DNA of 64,000 nucleotides from Actinernus sp. WN-2022. Its lineage: Eukaryota; Cnidaria; Anthozoa; Actiniaria; Actinernidae. Both the position numbers and the translations under genes were made by a program. A model generated the notes under the pieces. It searched no databases. It had not been told where the DNA came from and saw nothing but the letters and a program-made list of their open reading frames with translations. Shown piece after piece: positions 32,801-43,802 of this stretch. The stretch covers positions 140,202,365-140,266,364 of the forward strand of contig JAOWCC010001634.1 in assembly GCA_030867875.1 (NCBI GenBank), written 5' to 3'. Every line of letters begins with the position of its first letter. The stretch's first letter is position 1.

Positions 32801-35800
32801 GTGTTAGTATAAACCAACTAGTGGACTATTACAAATCCTGCATTCTGATTGGCTACCCTACTATAGGTCTATTTGTGATAGCCCATGATAGAGAAAAACC
32901 GCACGCATTTTCACGAAATAATAACATGTTTTCAACTTCTGTTTGTTTCTTTCTATTATGTTCCACTATCTGACTAGTTAGTTTATACTAAAACAATTAG
33001 ACCTCTCACCCTCATGGGCTACGAGTTAAATAGCCCATGGGTTATCGACTCGTAGCCCATTCGGGCTGCGGGTCTAATTGTTAATTAATCCTGGATCAAA
33101 TTTTACACGAGGATTTTAGTTCTCTTGGTAAAAGGTGTCTTTCTGCATCATATGATTACAATTACGAATGCATGCATTTCTCACCAAACTATAGGATTTC
33201 ATCCCTCAATTAGCTTTCATGAGTAAGTAAATTAATCAATCTAATGATTATATTTAATCCTGGATTAGGTTAATCCGGTTTGCAGGAACTTTCTGGTTTT
33301 CAGGAGAATACAAACCTTTGTTCTTGCACTTCCAAACTCGAGGCAGAGACGAGGCTGGAAGTGCAAAGCTATTGTTAATTGTAGCCAAAATAGTAAAGGT
33401 TATGAAAGGTTTATTGGAAATTAGAAAAAGAAGTTCATTACGACTGTAACAAAGGCTGAGTTCTCACCATCGTCCTTTTAACTCGTAGATCTGCAAAGCA
33501 TAAGAATGAGTAATTACCCTATATCATTATGACGTCACGGCTTGTTTCTGAGGGGGACAGAATCGACTTGAACAATAGAATTTTGAACTAAATCTGCTCT
33601 GCTGAGGAAAATTTAACTTCGAATTGTCTGGTTTCCAGATATCAGCTGTATCAATATTTATCCCACAATATTTACCGTATTTAGTGGTGGCTGTTACCGC
33701 TATTCTACGTTCTACAAAATGCATTTGATAGCGATTTCCTTTGTGTTGTTGCTGTTTTATCCCCCTCCCACGACCGTGATCCTTAGCGTTTAAACAATAG
33801 ATTGTTTTGATTTGACGTCATAATGATATAGGGCAATTGGCCGATAACAAAACGAGTAGGGGACTGGGACCGAGTTTATCAGAATTACTCTAATTCTAAA
33901 ATGAAGTTCATCACATGATAGAGCATGTTCAAATTAGCATGTGTGCCAAGTTTGACGTGATTCAAGTGAATATTGTCTGAATTATAAGCAATTGAAATTG
34001 AGCCAAAGTTCACCAAACTTTCCAGACTAGCTAAGTTTGATCTGTTCTTTTTGAAAATAATGCTCACTTTGACTAGTTATTAATTGAATTAGTTTTACTG
34101 ACTCGGTTCCAGTCTCCCGCTCATTTTGTTACCGGCTAGGCCACATGTACATTATATAATAAATATCAACGGTGCTACCCTCAATCAAAAGGCGTTATTA
34201 TTAGTATTAATTGATGGGGGAATTGTGTCACTCGCTCGTACGCTTGCTGGATCTGTACAACATAATCCTCGCTCTAGAATTACCAATAATCAGTAAGTGG
34301 CTTTTGCTCTTCAATTAACAATAATCGCTAATTCTAGAACGCAAATTAAACAGACATTCTTAAAACCAGTCACGGGTAAATATAAACATTTGTCAAATTC
34401 CGAACAGCGGTAGACGCGCTTTGTGTAGTGGTCATGACGCCGAGTTCAATCCCGAGTAGGAGCGCTCAAAAATAATTTTCTCTCGTTTACCTTCTGTTCT
34501 TGTTACCTGTGAACTCTAGGTGAGTGAAAACCCGTCGTTTACCCGTGAACTCGTCCGATGGTTAGGTTTGTGGTTCGCGTTAGGATTTGTTTTAGAATTA
34601 ACAATAATCGTTATTTCAAGCGTGTTTGCCATTTACCGATTATTGGTAATTCTAGAGCGAGGATGCGTTGATCTGTAACATGTATAGTACGGCCAAAGAG
34701 CCTGGAAACGAGTTCGGTATTTGCAAATCGACATTAAAATTTCATGTACAAATGTATGCGAAAACAATTTGACCTAGAATTGAGAAGATGTGACGCAATT
34801 TAAACCACTTTATTCGAAGATACCAAGCTTGAAAAGATTATCGTGTGAGTTTGGAAGTTTTTTTCGATCCTATTTGTTTCTAATTTGCGATGACGTGGCA
34901 TGAGGACAAATGGCCTGATACACGGCAGGTTAATGCTCAGGCAAAGTATTTCGTGCAATTTACGTGGCGGTTTTTCCCCACCCTCGGCTTTGATTATTTT
35001 CCTCCACCAACAGAGCACCATTTAAAAGTAGGCTATTAAGCGGGTGCTGTCATACTCTGCAAAATTCTCAGCAAATTGTGTCACAACGACAAGGGTGTTA
35101 CCGTTACAGAAAGTAGAATCTATGTTTTACCCGAGTTATATGCAATAGTTGCAGCAACGGGTCCCAAGTTGCAAGAAAGCTACCACAGTGTAACATCTCC
35201 ACTGTTAGCTATGCTAGTAATAGTAAATGCAGACTTTATTCTCTTTACTAATTAGGTGGGTATACGACTGGTCCCTCTCAACTTGTGCAGCTGTTACGGC
35301 AGAAATCGCGTCCGTATCTGTTCTCTAATTCATTACCGCCACCTGTAGTTGGAGGTGCAAGTAGGGTAGGTACTACTGACACTGGATAAAAAACGAGGTT
35401 AAAATAAATAGACCGAAACTGGGTTCGACCTTGTTAGGAATTTGGTTAGCGCTGCTGCATTGTGTGCAATTTTCCAAGTAACGTCTTGCAGTGGCCTTTA
35501 GGAAAGTGGTTGCTTGGAAACTTGCACGAAATAATAGGATTTTATAAATAACTATGTCAGTTTAAAAAGAATTAGTTTAGACTGCAAGGCTCTGCCAATG
35601 TTTTTAATAGCATTACGATATCGATACTGTAAGATAAAGACACTATAATTACACTGTAATTTTCCCTGCAACTTGGCACGCAATGGCAAATGCGCTGTGA
35701 GATAAGACAAGGATGTTACACTTCTCAATGCTGAAAAAAGTTGCGGCGCAATTGTTGCAGATAGTATGATTGAGCTGCAACTCCATTGCAAGAAATGTTG

Positions 35801-37928
35801 CAGAGATAATTGCCCAGTATATAGCAGCACCATAACGAATACTTGTCACATTGTATTACAGGTGTTCGATTTACTGATGGGTGGCTCAAATCTGACTAAG
35901 AAGCTTGCTAACAATACCTGCCTGTTTCGATCCAAGATGTCCCAAGCTGGATTCGACGTTAAGGTACGGCGTTAATCAAATATCACAAAACGGTATTTAA
36001 CCAGCAACGAAACGGGACATGGAGAGGTTCGACTCTATCGGCTGAATTTAAAAGTTCAATGTCTGGTTTATTTTTCGTATGAAACTGTTTATGGGAGGAG
36101 CAGTGAAACTACTATAAAGGTACTGACTAAAGTTGAAAGCGTTGCTGATGCAGAACATAGTTTGTACCAATAACTGACGTAACTCTGTATCATGCCTTGT
36201 ATATTAGGGCAGTATAAGAGGTCATCCATTTATACCTTCCTTTTTTAGTAAAGAAAAATCACTGCTTTATTTATAGAGCGTTACACGTTTACAGCTCCCT
36301 CTGATGACTTAGTCCTACAATTTTACGTCCTTGTTCGAGAAGACGCGAAGTTCTAACCGTTTACTGTTGGATTATGTAAAGGCAGAACCTTCTACTCAGT
36401 TATTTTAAGACCTGAATGTTGATCCGGCCGGGGTTTTGAACCCTCGACCTCTCGCACGACAGACCGGCGCTTTACCGCTGAGCTAACCGGTAGGGATTTT
36501 TTTAGGGGGTGGGGTTACTACTTATAAACTGAAGTTACTCTGTGTGACTGCATATTAGGGCGGTGCCAGTGGTCATCCTATTGTGCCCATCATGCTTGGC
36601 GAGGCGAAGCTTGCAGTAGAGTTTGCAGATGAAATGCTTGGTAAGTGGGGACCATAATATTCTATAACCACTTTATATACATTTAAATGAACGGTCAGTT
36701 TTGATTTCTAGTTGGTTGTTAGTGATTTTCGATCCACAATCGTTTGAATGCAGATGTTCTACTGAGTTTTACATGCAGTGAACTATGTGTATAATATAGC
36801 TTTTTAGTATATACAACACGGGAACCTACATAGATCATGCAATTTGATTGGCTCGCTATCTCGGAATAATGAGCAGTAGCCACCTACAAAACTCGGGATA
36901 ATTTTGAAACAAAATGGAAGGCGTAAATTCACGTTTCTCGATTGTTTCCGATGCTGAAATTTTAAAAATTCAACAAAATGCAGTGCCCAAAAGCAGGTTC
37001 CCGTGTTGTATATACAAAAAGAATTGTTCGCCTTAGGCTCAGTCGATATTGGTGAATATTCACCAATATCGACTGAGCCTAAGGCGAATAATTTTTAAGT
37101 ATACATGTTTTCATCCACAGAGCGTGGTATATATGTCATTGGCTTTACCTTCCCAGTTGTGCCAAAAGGTAAGATTCCATTGGCAAAAATTACAATTATC
37201 CATTTAGGGGGTCTCACGAGGTGGTTACTGGCGGTCTGCCAATCGAAATGCAGGACATTTCGCGCCATTTCTTTAACAGCCAATCGGAATTCAAGAATTT
37301 TGAATACATAATTAGTCTGCAGACGCGTCCGCCACTCAAAACTTTTGTCACCTGGGGAATCTCGCAGTTTATCATCGGGTAAGTTACTTTGTTTTCGTGA
37401 TCAATCTTCCTGTAAATTTGTTATTTATAGAATGATTATTTGATGGTTTTCTATGGAATACCGGTTAATATTTCACTCTAAATTTATATTATTTTGGTAT
37501 ACAACTCGCCTGCTCGTTGTATACTAAATAATATAAATTTCTCGTGAAATATTCGCCCGTATTCCATAGAAAACCATGAAATAACCAGTTATTATCTGAT
37601 GATGGTGCGTTCATTTGTCAGATAAGGAATTAAAACACATTTTTCGTACATTTATGTTTCCATACGCTGGGGTAACAGGCTTCATTTGATGTTGAAACTT
37701 TATTAGGCAATTGTGGATTTGGTTTACCTATCTTGTGACCGCTCCACAAGTAATCCAAAATTAAGAACCGCTGGCAATGGTTTTTCGGTTGTTGTTGACC
37801 TTCTTACTTTCCTCACAGGGAGCGCACGCATACGAGTGCAAATCTCAGCTGGCCACAGCACAGAGCAAATAGAGAGATGCATAGACGCATTTGTGAGTGT
37901 AGGCAAGGCCAAGGGCGTCATAAATTGA
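23802..37928 (+). CDS. GCAT: Glycine C-acetyltransferase (2-amino-3-ketobutyrate CoA ligase), mitochondrial
   Basis: GCAT is a PLP enzyme that cleaves 2-amino-3-oxobutyrate with CoA to glycine and acetyl-CoA, the second step of threonine breakdown, in the mitochondrial matrix. CDS exons: 23802-23844, 26943-27148, 28576-28665, 29369-29588, 30482-30578, 30843-30929, 31923-32005, 35256-35365, 35862-35963, 36559-36640, 37121-37168 and 37819-37928; 1278 nt, 425 residues (human 419), all phases continuous. The first 35 residues ([14 protein letters not shown]...) are Arg-rich and free of acids, a typical presequence. Fold-type I landmarks: '[10 protein letters not shown]' at 104-113, '[10 protein letters not shown]' with PLP-binding Asp235, and 'STLGKALGG' with the Schiff-base Lys269. 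AATAAA at 37944-37949 is 16 bp past the stop. Exon 4 uses a weak donor (GTGCCC). Introns are full of MITEs. Start choice is fixed by phase with exon 2. No lesion was found. Confidence 0.97.
24618..25136. mobile_element. Inverted-repeat element in GCAT intron 1
   Basis: The ends CAGGAGCCCATTACTAGGAG and its exact complement are about 520 bp apart, with good pairing for roughly 30 bp and weaker pairing further in ('cagtactatataaaacgacg' against 'tcgtcgtatagac'). No convincing target duplication. The interior has no recognised gene. Confidence 0.65.
25551..25569. repeat. Poly-C run of 19
   Basis: An uninterrupted run of 19 C in GCAT intron 1, followed by a C-rich stretch. The minus strand could form G-quadruplexes. 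Such runs are also prone to sequencing length error. Confidence 0.85.
26005..26635. mobile_element. 631-bp MULE-like element with 9-bp target duplication
   Basis: The ends TACCCTGTGAGCAGAGG and CCTCTGCTCGCAGGGTA differ at one position, and the arms pair for about 90 bp. CACAAGCAT is repeated exactly at 25996-26004 and 26636-26644. This is the longer relative of the 63-bp element at 12032-12094. The interior has an ATG frame at 26396 with 26 codons up to a GT ([14 protein letters not shown]...), possibly the remains of a first exon. It is in GCAT intron 1, about 300 bp before exon 2. Confidence 0.85.
27352..27535. mobile_element. Palindromic MITE in GCAT intron 2
   Basis: The ends 'aataaagaagcctta' and 'taaggcttctttat' are inverts, and arms continue through 'catgttttatactatcataa'. 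The centre holds a second small palindrome ('gcacaagccgaaggcgcgtgc'). A fragment of a similar arm follows at about 27590-27625. Confidence 0.75.
27965..27989. repeat. Poly-G run of 25
   Basis: Twenty-five consecutive G, preceded by GGGGGGT, in GCAT intron 2. A second purine block (28343-28372) is 350 bp on. On the transcribed RNA this strand is G-rich, so an RNA G-quadruplex in the pre-mRNA is possible. Confidence 0.85.
28748..29225 (+). repeat. Dispersed repeat in GCAT intron 3
   Basis: It matches 12470-12750 in order and orientation over about 270 bp ('aaaggtgttaattttctatt' to 'ttggctg'). Its right part ends 'gaaccattacttaatatt', a phrase also found next to the TTAA-flanked foldback at 10538. 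Confidence 0.6.
30211..30312. mobile_element. Short palindromic element in GCAT intron 4
   Basis: 'gtattcactcacagataagc' pairs with 'gcttatctgcgagtgaatat' across about 100 bp. The inner 'ggtgcagcttatctgcaagtg' repeats the motif. The same 'gcggcttatct' unit appears at about 416-450. Confidence 0.65.
30979..31920. other. GCAT intron 6, no recognised element
   Basis: No coding exon or inverted repeat stands out. The phrase 'aaaggagaactgaagcc' near 31170 looks like the start of a dispersed repeat, but I found no partner in the window. A pyrimidine tract and AG at 31921-31922 give the exon 7 acceptor. Confidence 0.4.
32992..33082. mobile_element. 91-bp palindromic MITE in GCAT intron 7
   Basis: 'aacaattagacc' at the left and 'ggtctaattgtt' at the right are perfect inverts; inside, 'catgggctacgag' pairs with 'ctcgtagcccat'. 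No coding content. Confidence 0.75.
33516..33834. mobile_element. Palindromic-ended MITE flanked by AATT
   Basis: 'ccctatatcattatgacgtca' and its exact complement bound a 319-bp segment in GCAT intron 7, with AATT on each side (33512-33515 and 33835-33838). The outermost base pair is mismatched, so the exact boundary is uncertain. The right AATT is directly followed by the next element. Confidence 0.65.
33839..34142. mobile_element. MITE with 35-40 bp imperfect terminal repeats
   Basis: The left end 'ggccgataacaaaacgag' and the right end 'ctcattttgttaccgg..aggcc' are imperfect inverts. The arms continue through 'ggactgggaccgagt' and 'actcggttccagtc'. It directly abuts the 33516 element, so one probably inserted beside the other. 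Confidence 0.7.
34267..34662. mobile_element. MITE with perfect 25-bp terminal inverts
   Basis: 'cctcgctctagaattaccaa' and the complement 'ttggtaattctagagcgagg' bound 396 bp in GCAT intron 7. Inside, 'attaacaataatcg' occurs in several orientations. Both sides carry 'gatctgtaca/gatctgtaac' a short way out, possibly a decayed duplication. Confidence 0.7.
36428..36495 (-). pseudogene. Decayed tRNA-like sequence
   Basis: On the minus strand the sequence has an A box (TAGCTCAGCGGTAAAGC) and a B box (GGTTCAAAACC) at tRNA spacing. The acceptor pairs only in its inner five positions and the anticodon stem is largely unpaired. It lies in GCAT intron 9, 64 bp from exon 10. A tRNA pseudogene or a SINE head is likely. 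Confidence 0.6.
36808..37015. mobile_element. MITE in GCAT intron 10
   Basis: 'gtatatacaacacgggaacc' and its exact complement bound 208 bp. The interior contains 'gattggctcgctatct' and no ORF. It ends seven bases before the perfect palindrome at 37022-37093. Confidence 0.75.
37022..37093. repeat. 72-bp palindrome with a perfect 62-bp core
   Basis: Positions 37027-37088 read the same on both strands, centred on GAATATTC with no spacer; pairing resumes for four more bases on each side after one mismatch. It lies 32 bp upstream of the GCAT exon 11 splice site, so in RNA it would fold into a long hairpin next to the polypyrimidine tract. Confidence 0.9.
37435..37584. mobile_element. 150-bp palindromic MITE in GCAT intron 11
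   Basis: 'ttatttgatggttttctatg' pairs with 'catagaaaaccatgaaataa'; the arms continue through 'aatatttcac' and 'aatttatattatttt.gtataca' to a small loop. No coding content. Confidence 0.8.
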
Positions 37929-37943
37929 CGAAACTAGTATCCC

Positions 37944-37949
37944 AATAAA
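37944..37949 (+). terminator. GCAT poly(A) signal
   Basis: A canonical AATAAA 16 bp after the GCAT stop codon. A second AATAAA follows at 37971-37976. Which one is used cannot be told from sequence alone. Confidence 0.7.
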
Positions 37950-38520
37950 TGATTGTAATTCCAGAACTGCAATAAAATTGCGGGGTAAAATCTAATTTAA
38001 ATCTTAGAGACTGCTGTTGTCCCGAATGCTGCCCAGCAGAGAGAACAACTTACCAAGTCCTATCTGAGAAACAATGTTCCTCATAGATGCCTAAATCTTA
38101 TACTGTTTGTTTCCTGTAAATTTTACACTGACGAGATGATTTTCTTGTCGGCTTAAATGCATTGAATTGTACTGCAATACCCATGTCTTTTTTGCTGAAC
38201 ATGAACAAAAACAACAATAATGATAATTTATAGTAATTACACTATTTATAAATTGTAAACAATTACCAAAAATGGTAGTCTCCTTGTGTGCAATAAACCA
38301 GTGATAGGTTTAGGTGTTTCTCTGTTTTTTTTATAACAGTAGTTGGTGGGGGAGGCTTAAATTATGAGAATCATTGCGGATGTTTTTCTCTTACATTACA
38401 CGACGAAACGGAAAGATAAGGGAATGGTGGAGAATCCGCGCTCCGGGGTCTACATTGATTAAAATAAATAACTTTTGGAAATGAACTTACAGGTAAACTT
38501 ACTTAAGGTGTTTCGAAAGT

Positions 38521-38854
38521 ACAGTCAAAACAGGTCAAGCGTTCCTCTCTAGAGCCAGAAATGAATTCAAAATGAGTCTAAATTGCAAATTAGTCTCCTC
38601 CCCGTTCTTAGGGGCTAGCGTTTGCGCGGCAACCCTAACAGTTGCCCTAAGAACGGCTGCGAAGGAGACTAAAATTCAAATACGCTATGGAATAAATTGT
38701 ACAAGCCTTTTACACATAAATTTAATCAAAATTCGATTGGGGCTCAATTTGAACTTTTTGCAAGCTTCGTTTTAATAATAGAGTTTGAAACGAAGAATGA
38801 AATCAAATTGCGAATAATAAACTTTACGGAGAACACTTGACCTGTTTTGACTGT
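38521..38854. mobile_element. MITE downstream of GCAT
   Basis: 'acagtcaaaacaggtcaag' and its exact complement bound 334 bp. An inner inverted pair ('gttcttaggg.ctagcg' against 'gcc.ctaagaac', and 'ttagtctcct' against 'aggagactaa') surrounds a GC-rich centre. No ORF of note. Confidence 0.75.
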
Positions 38855-38952
38855 AATGAGTCTCTAAAATGTATTACCTTCAGCTTCATGATGGCACTCC
38901 TGTAGCGATATCAATAATGGCGATGATATTTTGCGTAAATTTAACAAAGGAA

Positions 38953-39080
38953 ACCGTGACTGTTGGAACAAGTTGCCGTTAAATTGTTGGCAATGTGGTC
39001 TAAGTTGAAAATATGTTAACAAAATTAAAATAGATATTTTAGTTTTTGAAAAATAATATGAGCCATGGGCGCCGCCATTT
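38953..39080 (+). repeat. Solo copy of the 7473/8105 repeat
   Basis: 'acaagttgccgttaaattgt' through 'gtctaagttgaaaatatgtt' to 'gggcgccgccat' matches 7496-7630 in the same orientation, with a few indels. This shows that the inverted pair at 7473-8300 belongs to a dispersed family. Confidence 0.7.
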
Positions 39081-40294
39081 TGGTGTCAGGTCGCTGGTCT
39101 TTTCAAGGCTATTAAGAGACAATAACTCTGCACCACAAGCAGACGCCCATTGTTAACTCAATACAGTTTTCAGATTATATTTGTTTGATTTTGTCCACCA
39201 AAAGATAATAACTGTCAAATAATCACATTGATATTAAAATTGCTTCGATTTTGAGTACAGTTTCGGCGTATTTGTTTTACAAGGCTTTGTATGGAAACTT
39301 TCAAATATGAATGTTTAATTTAGTTAGAAGTATGCAGTCTACACAAAAAATTCCAATGGTAACTTCGATTTTAAAGACCGTTCATTTTTGACACCGTAAA
39401 ATTCGTAAGCTAAATTAATAATTGAAGTATTTTGTTTACCGTGCTTGATTTCTTAGATTCGAACCGCATGCAAGAGCAAGAAGAGCACAAAGTTTGTGTG
39501 CGTAGTTTCGCTCCCTTTCATGCTTGGTCTCATACAGTTTTACTAATAATTCGACTGATTTTGTTTGTTTCAATGAACAAACTGTTTGCATTCAGTCAGG
39601 AGCCTGATTGTAGGAGACATCTGTAGGTATGGTAAAACGCAATGTATCCACGTCATTTGCATCATTTGAAATCATTGATGTTTCTATCACTACATCAAAC
39701 TCATCGCTGACCCGCCTCATCACAGTGTACAAGCCCCCGCCATCTAAGAAAAATAAACTTACAGTTCAGTTCTTTTTCGATGAATTTTCTACTTTGCTAG
39801 AACTTGCTGTTGTCAGTAGACATTTGATCATCTCCGGGGACTTCAACTTTCACATGGTGACTCCAGTAACAGTCATACGGCAGGGTTCGTCGATTTGCTA
39901 GAGTCGTCTGGCCTTCAGCAAAAGGTTGTTGGTGCTACTCACAGTCGAGGTCACACACTGGACCTTCTCATTGTTCGACAAGATGAATCCTTAATATGTG
40001 GTCCTGTGGAAATTCACTCCGACGTTCCATCAGATCACAACGCTATCATATGTTCTGTTGATTTGCCCAGGCCTCGCTCGACCAAGAAGGTCATTCGTCA
40101 TCGAGATTTGCGCCACATGGACATCCAGTCATGGCGTAGTGACATTCTGAATTCAACACTCCATGCATCCTCAACTGGCTCTACCTCTACACTGAGATGT
40201 TAACATCCTTACAGACCAATATAACAGTGTCCTACGTGAGCTCATTGATAAGCATGCACCTGAACGTACGCGAGCAATCACCATACGCCCAAAT

Positions 40295-41461
40295 GTGCCA
40301 TGGTTTCATGATACTCTAAGAGCTCTAAAGATGCAAAATCGTCGACTTGAACGGAAATATCTAGCCTCAGGCCTTGAGGTCCATCTTCAGATGTACAGAG
40401 AACAGTGTCGTGCTTATACAGATGCACTTAACTCTGCTAAATCTAATTATTATAAGGCACAAATATCAAGCTCTGATAACAACCAGCTGTTCCGCATGAT
40501 TGATGGCCTCTTTAAGGTTAAACAAGTTTCTCCCTTACCGTCCCATTTGCCCCTTCATTCTCTGGCAGAGGACTTCAGTGAGTTTTTCTCAACCAAGATA
40601 CAAAAACTGAGAGACAATCTGCGTATGTCAAGTTTGGCGTCTATGGACATGTCTGTAGCTATAAATTCCACTCCATGTCAATGCTCATTTAGTGAATTCG
40701 CTGAGGTATCTGAAAGCTATATCCGTGAAGTTGTGGAGCACTCGAAACCCAAATCCTGCATTCTTGATCCAGTACCAACCCATCTTTTAAAACAATCCGC
40801 TGATGTTCTAATTTCTCCACTTACCAATATCATTAACACATCACTGAGTTCTGGTGTGTTTCCTACGTCCCTCAAGATAGGGGTCCTACGTCCATCTATC
40901 AAGAAGCAAACCCTAGATCACGATGAGTTTCCAAGTTACCGTCCTATCACGAACGTTGCTTTCCTTTCCAAGACTCTTGAACGAGTAGTTGCTACACAGA
41001 CTATGAACTACCTTGTTGCTAACGATCTTTTAGCTAAGCTGCAATCCGCGTATAGGCGCTTTTGTAGTACTGAAACGGCCCTTTTACGAGTGTTTAATGA
41101 CATCTTATATGCAATTGATAGACACCAAGAAATAGTTCTGGTACTTTTGGACTTGTCGTCAGCTTTCGACAATATTGACCATACTCTTCTGTTTGAAAGA
41201 CTCCGGTACCGGTATGGGATGAATGGAACCGTGTTTAAATGGTTTCACTCATATCTTACTGACCGAATTCAGGTGGTTATGGTGAGAGATACTACTTCGT
41301 CTGACAGACATCTGTTATATTGTGCCCCTTGAGGTTCCGTGCTTGGACCTCTTTTGTTCTCACTTTTCTTTGCACAACTAGAAGATGTGATCTCTGCCCA
41401 TGGCCTGAACTGCATGATGTATGCAGACGACACACAACTTTATGTGTCTCAATCCCTGTTC
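40295..41461 (+). pseudogene. LINE reverse transcriptase domain
   Basis: A long frame covers RT blocks: 'KPKSCILDPVPTHLLK', 'YRPITNVAFLSKTLERVV', 'LLDLSSAFDNIDHTLL', 'RYGMNGTVFKWFHSYLTDR', then a TGA where Gln is expected before 'GSVLGPLLF', and '[10 protein letters not shown]'. Only one stop interrupts the catalytic core, so this copy is not ancient. Confidence 0.8.
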
Positions 41462-42102
41462 TGATCGTTCAGTTGTGTTGTCCAGGCTCGAACTATGTGT
41501 CAAAGATATTCTAATTTGGTGCACTTCCAATGGCCTTGCGTGCAACTCTAACAAAACCGATGCTGTCCATCTTACGTCTCGTTATGCCAAACGATGTGAT
41601 CTGATCTCGGGAATCACTATTAATGATGTTGTCATTGCTCCAAAGCTGGCTGCACGCGACCTCGGTGTTACTGTTGATTCCCATCTCCAACTGACGAAGC
41701 ACGTAAACAATATTTGCTAGTCTGCGTAATTGGCTATTAGGATGATTGGAAGGATTCGAAAGCACTTGGCCCAGGATGATTGTGAAAGATTAGTTAATGC
41801 CTTCATTACATCTAAACTCGACTCATGTAACAGCATTTTGTATGGTTTACCGGCATGTGAACTTGATAAACTACAGCGTGTGCAGAATACGGCTGCCAGA
41901 CTTGTAATTCGAGCTGGGAAGTTTGACCATATTTTCTCATATATCTTATATAAACTTCACTGGCTGCCAGTTAGAGATAGAATCACTTTTAAAATAATTT
42001 TAATTAATTTTAAGGCTCTCCATGGCCAAGCTCCCAAATATATAAGTGAATTACTCAGACCTTACAGACCTTCTCGTTCACTCAGATCGAGTTCACGTAA
42101 TT

Positions 42103-43087
42103 GAATGAATGAATGAATGAATGAATGAATCAACTTTATTTAACGAGGGTTACGCATAACAGTTTACACTGATAAATTGGTGGCCCTCAACGAAATAAGA
42201 AAACAAATGCAAATATCGTAGCTATTTAAAAACTAGCATTCAGAATAGAACAATTAAATACAAATATTACGAACGACGATGCAACTATCAATATACAATT
42301 ATCTAAAATCTATAAAGTTAAAATATGTACAGAAAATATTTAAAACCGGATTTACTGCAATTGCTCAAAAATACAAGTATAAAAAATACGGATTAAAATG
42401 TTTCAATGCCTTCGTAACTGTTCTTAAAATATTTAAGAAAATTGTTGTTAAAAGATTTAACAGTTGGCTTTTTTCTTATGTCTAATGGAATCTGATTCCA
42501 AAGTTTCGTTGAACATACAGCAAACGAACGATTCCCTTCAGATTCCCTTGAATACTTAGGACAAATCAAGTTAAAATTATTGTATCGAGTTTCTCTTGAA
42601 TTCAAATCAGCGTTCCTTTTTAACAAGTTCCGAAGATATCCAGAACAATTATTATTTAAACATTTATACACGAGTGATGCTTGATTGATCTTTGCTTCAT
42701 CGTAATATGGTATCCAATCAAGCTTTCCAAATAGGTCAACTGTTCGTTCTGTTATGTCAGATTCGAAGATTACACGCGCTGCCCTCTTCTGTAGCCTGAA
42801 TACTTTCTTTAGGTTCTCTTTTGTGGTGGAACACCAAATGGCAGAGCCATATATGATCAGCTGCTTTATCATGGCGTTATAGTAAAGAATACGCTCTTTC
42901 TGAGGAAGGAATCGCCTGATCTTGCGCAGAACGGCAATACGCTGAGATACTTTCTTGCATAGAGTACCCACATGGTCTTTAAAACTTAGCTCACCATCGA
43001 TAATGACTCCAAGTAGTTTGAAGGACGAAACCTGTTCTAAATTCTGGTCATTCATCTGCAGGTTCAAAGAAATCTGCAGGTTCAAAG
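42103..43087 (-). mobile_element. 5'-truncated LINE inserted into the plus-strand LINE
   Basis: A 985-bp minus-strand fragment ending at the low side with AATAAAG and an (ATTC)n tail (42103-42131). It is flanked by AATT (42099-42102 and 43088-43091). An open frame at 43085-42393 encodes the C-terminal RT/thumb region ('SFKLLGVIIDGELSF', 'CTTKENLKKVFRLQKRAARV', 'STKLWNQIPLDI'), intact for about 230 codons. The 5' junction carries an 18-bp tandem duplication ('atctgcaggttcaaagaa' twice). It is from a different LINE family than its host. Confidence 0.85.
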
Positions 43088-43345
43088 AATTTACTGTCAG
43101 TTCCTTGTTCTAATACTGTAACCTATGGCAACAGATCATTGCAGCTAACTGTGGAACTCTCTTCCGGATTATATTCGAAGTATTGATTCATTAACTTACT
43201 AGGTTTAAATCAAGTTTGAAGACCTTTCTTTTTAGAAGCTATTAGCTAGTTACTTGATACATTTTATATATTCATGTAATTTTATTTCGATTAGGTATAA
43301 TATGTAAGAGCATCGAGAAAATTACAGACATGTATGAAAAACTGA

Positions 43346-43802
43346 AAACACGATTGCACGCTTCTCGGCACAGCTACATCCCTCAAATTTCGATATGTTA
43401 ATCTTTTACCTGGTATCTTAAGTTTGCATCTGAAGAATATTTCAGAAATTCGATTTTATGGATTATATTTGGCATCGGATTCCCATCGATTCCCATACAA
43501 ACACTGTATTTCGCGCCATGTTTGCACCCCTTTCAAAATGTCGGAATTTACCGCGAACTGGTCTATTTGTCAATAAAATGAAAGTCTGTAACCCTCTTTA
43601 ATACTCTAATCACCTCTCTAACCCTTAAATCATGCGCGCTGAGCTCATCTTTTCAGTAGCCAACGAAGAAGCTCTCGCCACTGATTTAGACCCCCGATTA
43701 CACTTCCAGATCACTCAACTCTCATCAGGAGCAGCTGGAGACAGTCCATCACTCACTTTTTATCCTCAAGCTGTGAGAATTACAGACATTATTTCCACCG
43801 TG
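43346..43802. other. Intergenic, no gene recognised
   Basis: The one notable feature is 'catacaaacactgtatttcg' near 43495, a partial copy of the right end of the neighbouring inverted-repeat element. The 61-codon frame at 43632 has no family resemblance. Confidence 0.4.

Larger units (their letters stand above)
39600..43345 (+). mobile_element. L2/CR1-type LINE, 5' truncated, split by a second LINE
   Basis: The ORF2 remnant has the end of the APE endonuclease ('ISGDFNFH' near 39830, then 'HTLDLLIVRQ' and 'PSDHNAI') and the reverse transcriptase to its C-terminus. The frame jumps at about 39.9, 40.2 and 41.45 kb and has an in-frame TGA at 41330-41332, inside the P-Q-G-S motif. The catalytic YADD is intact at 41420-41431. 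Coding sequence stops at 42098, is interrupted by the inserted LINE (42103-43087), and resumes at 43088 with 'NLLSVP..TYGNRS'. The 3' end near 43345 has a 'gtaagagcatcgaga' motif like L2 tails. It is inactive. Clade assignment is by remembered motifs. Confidence 0.8.
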
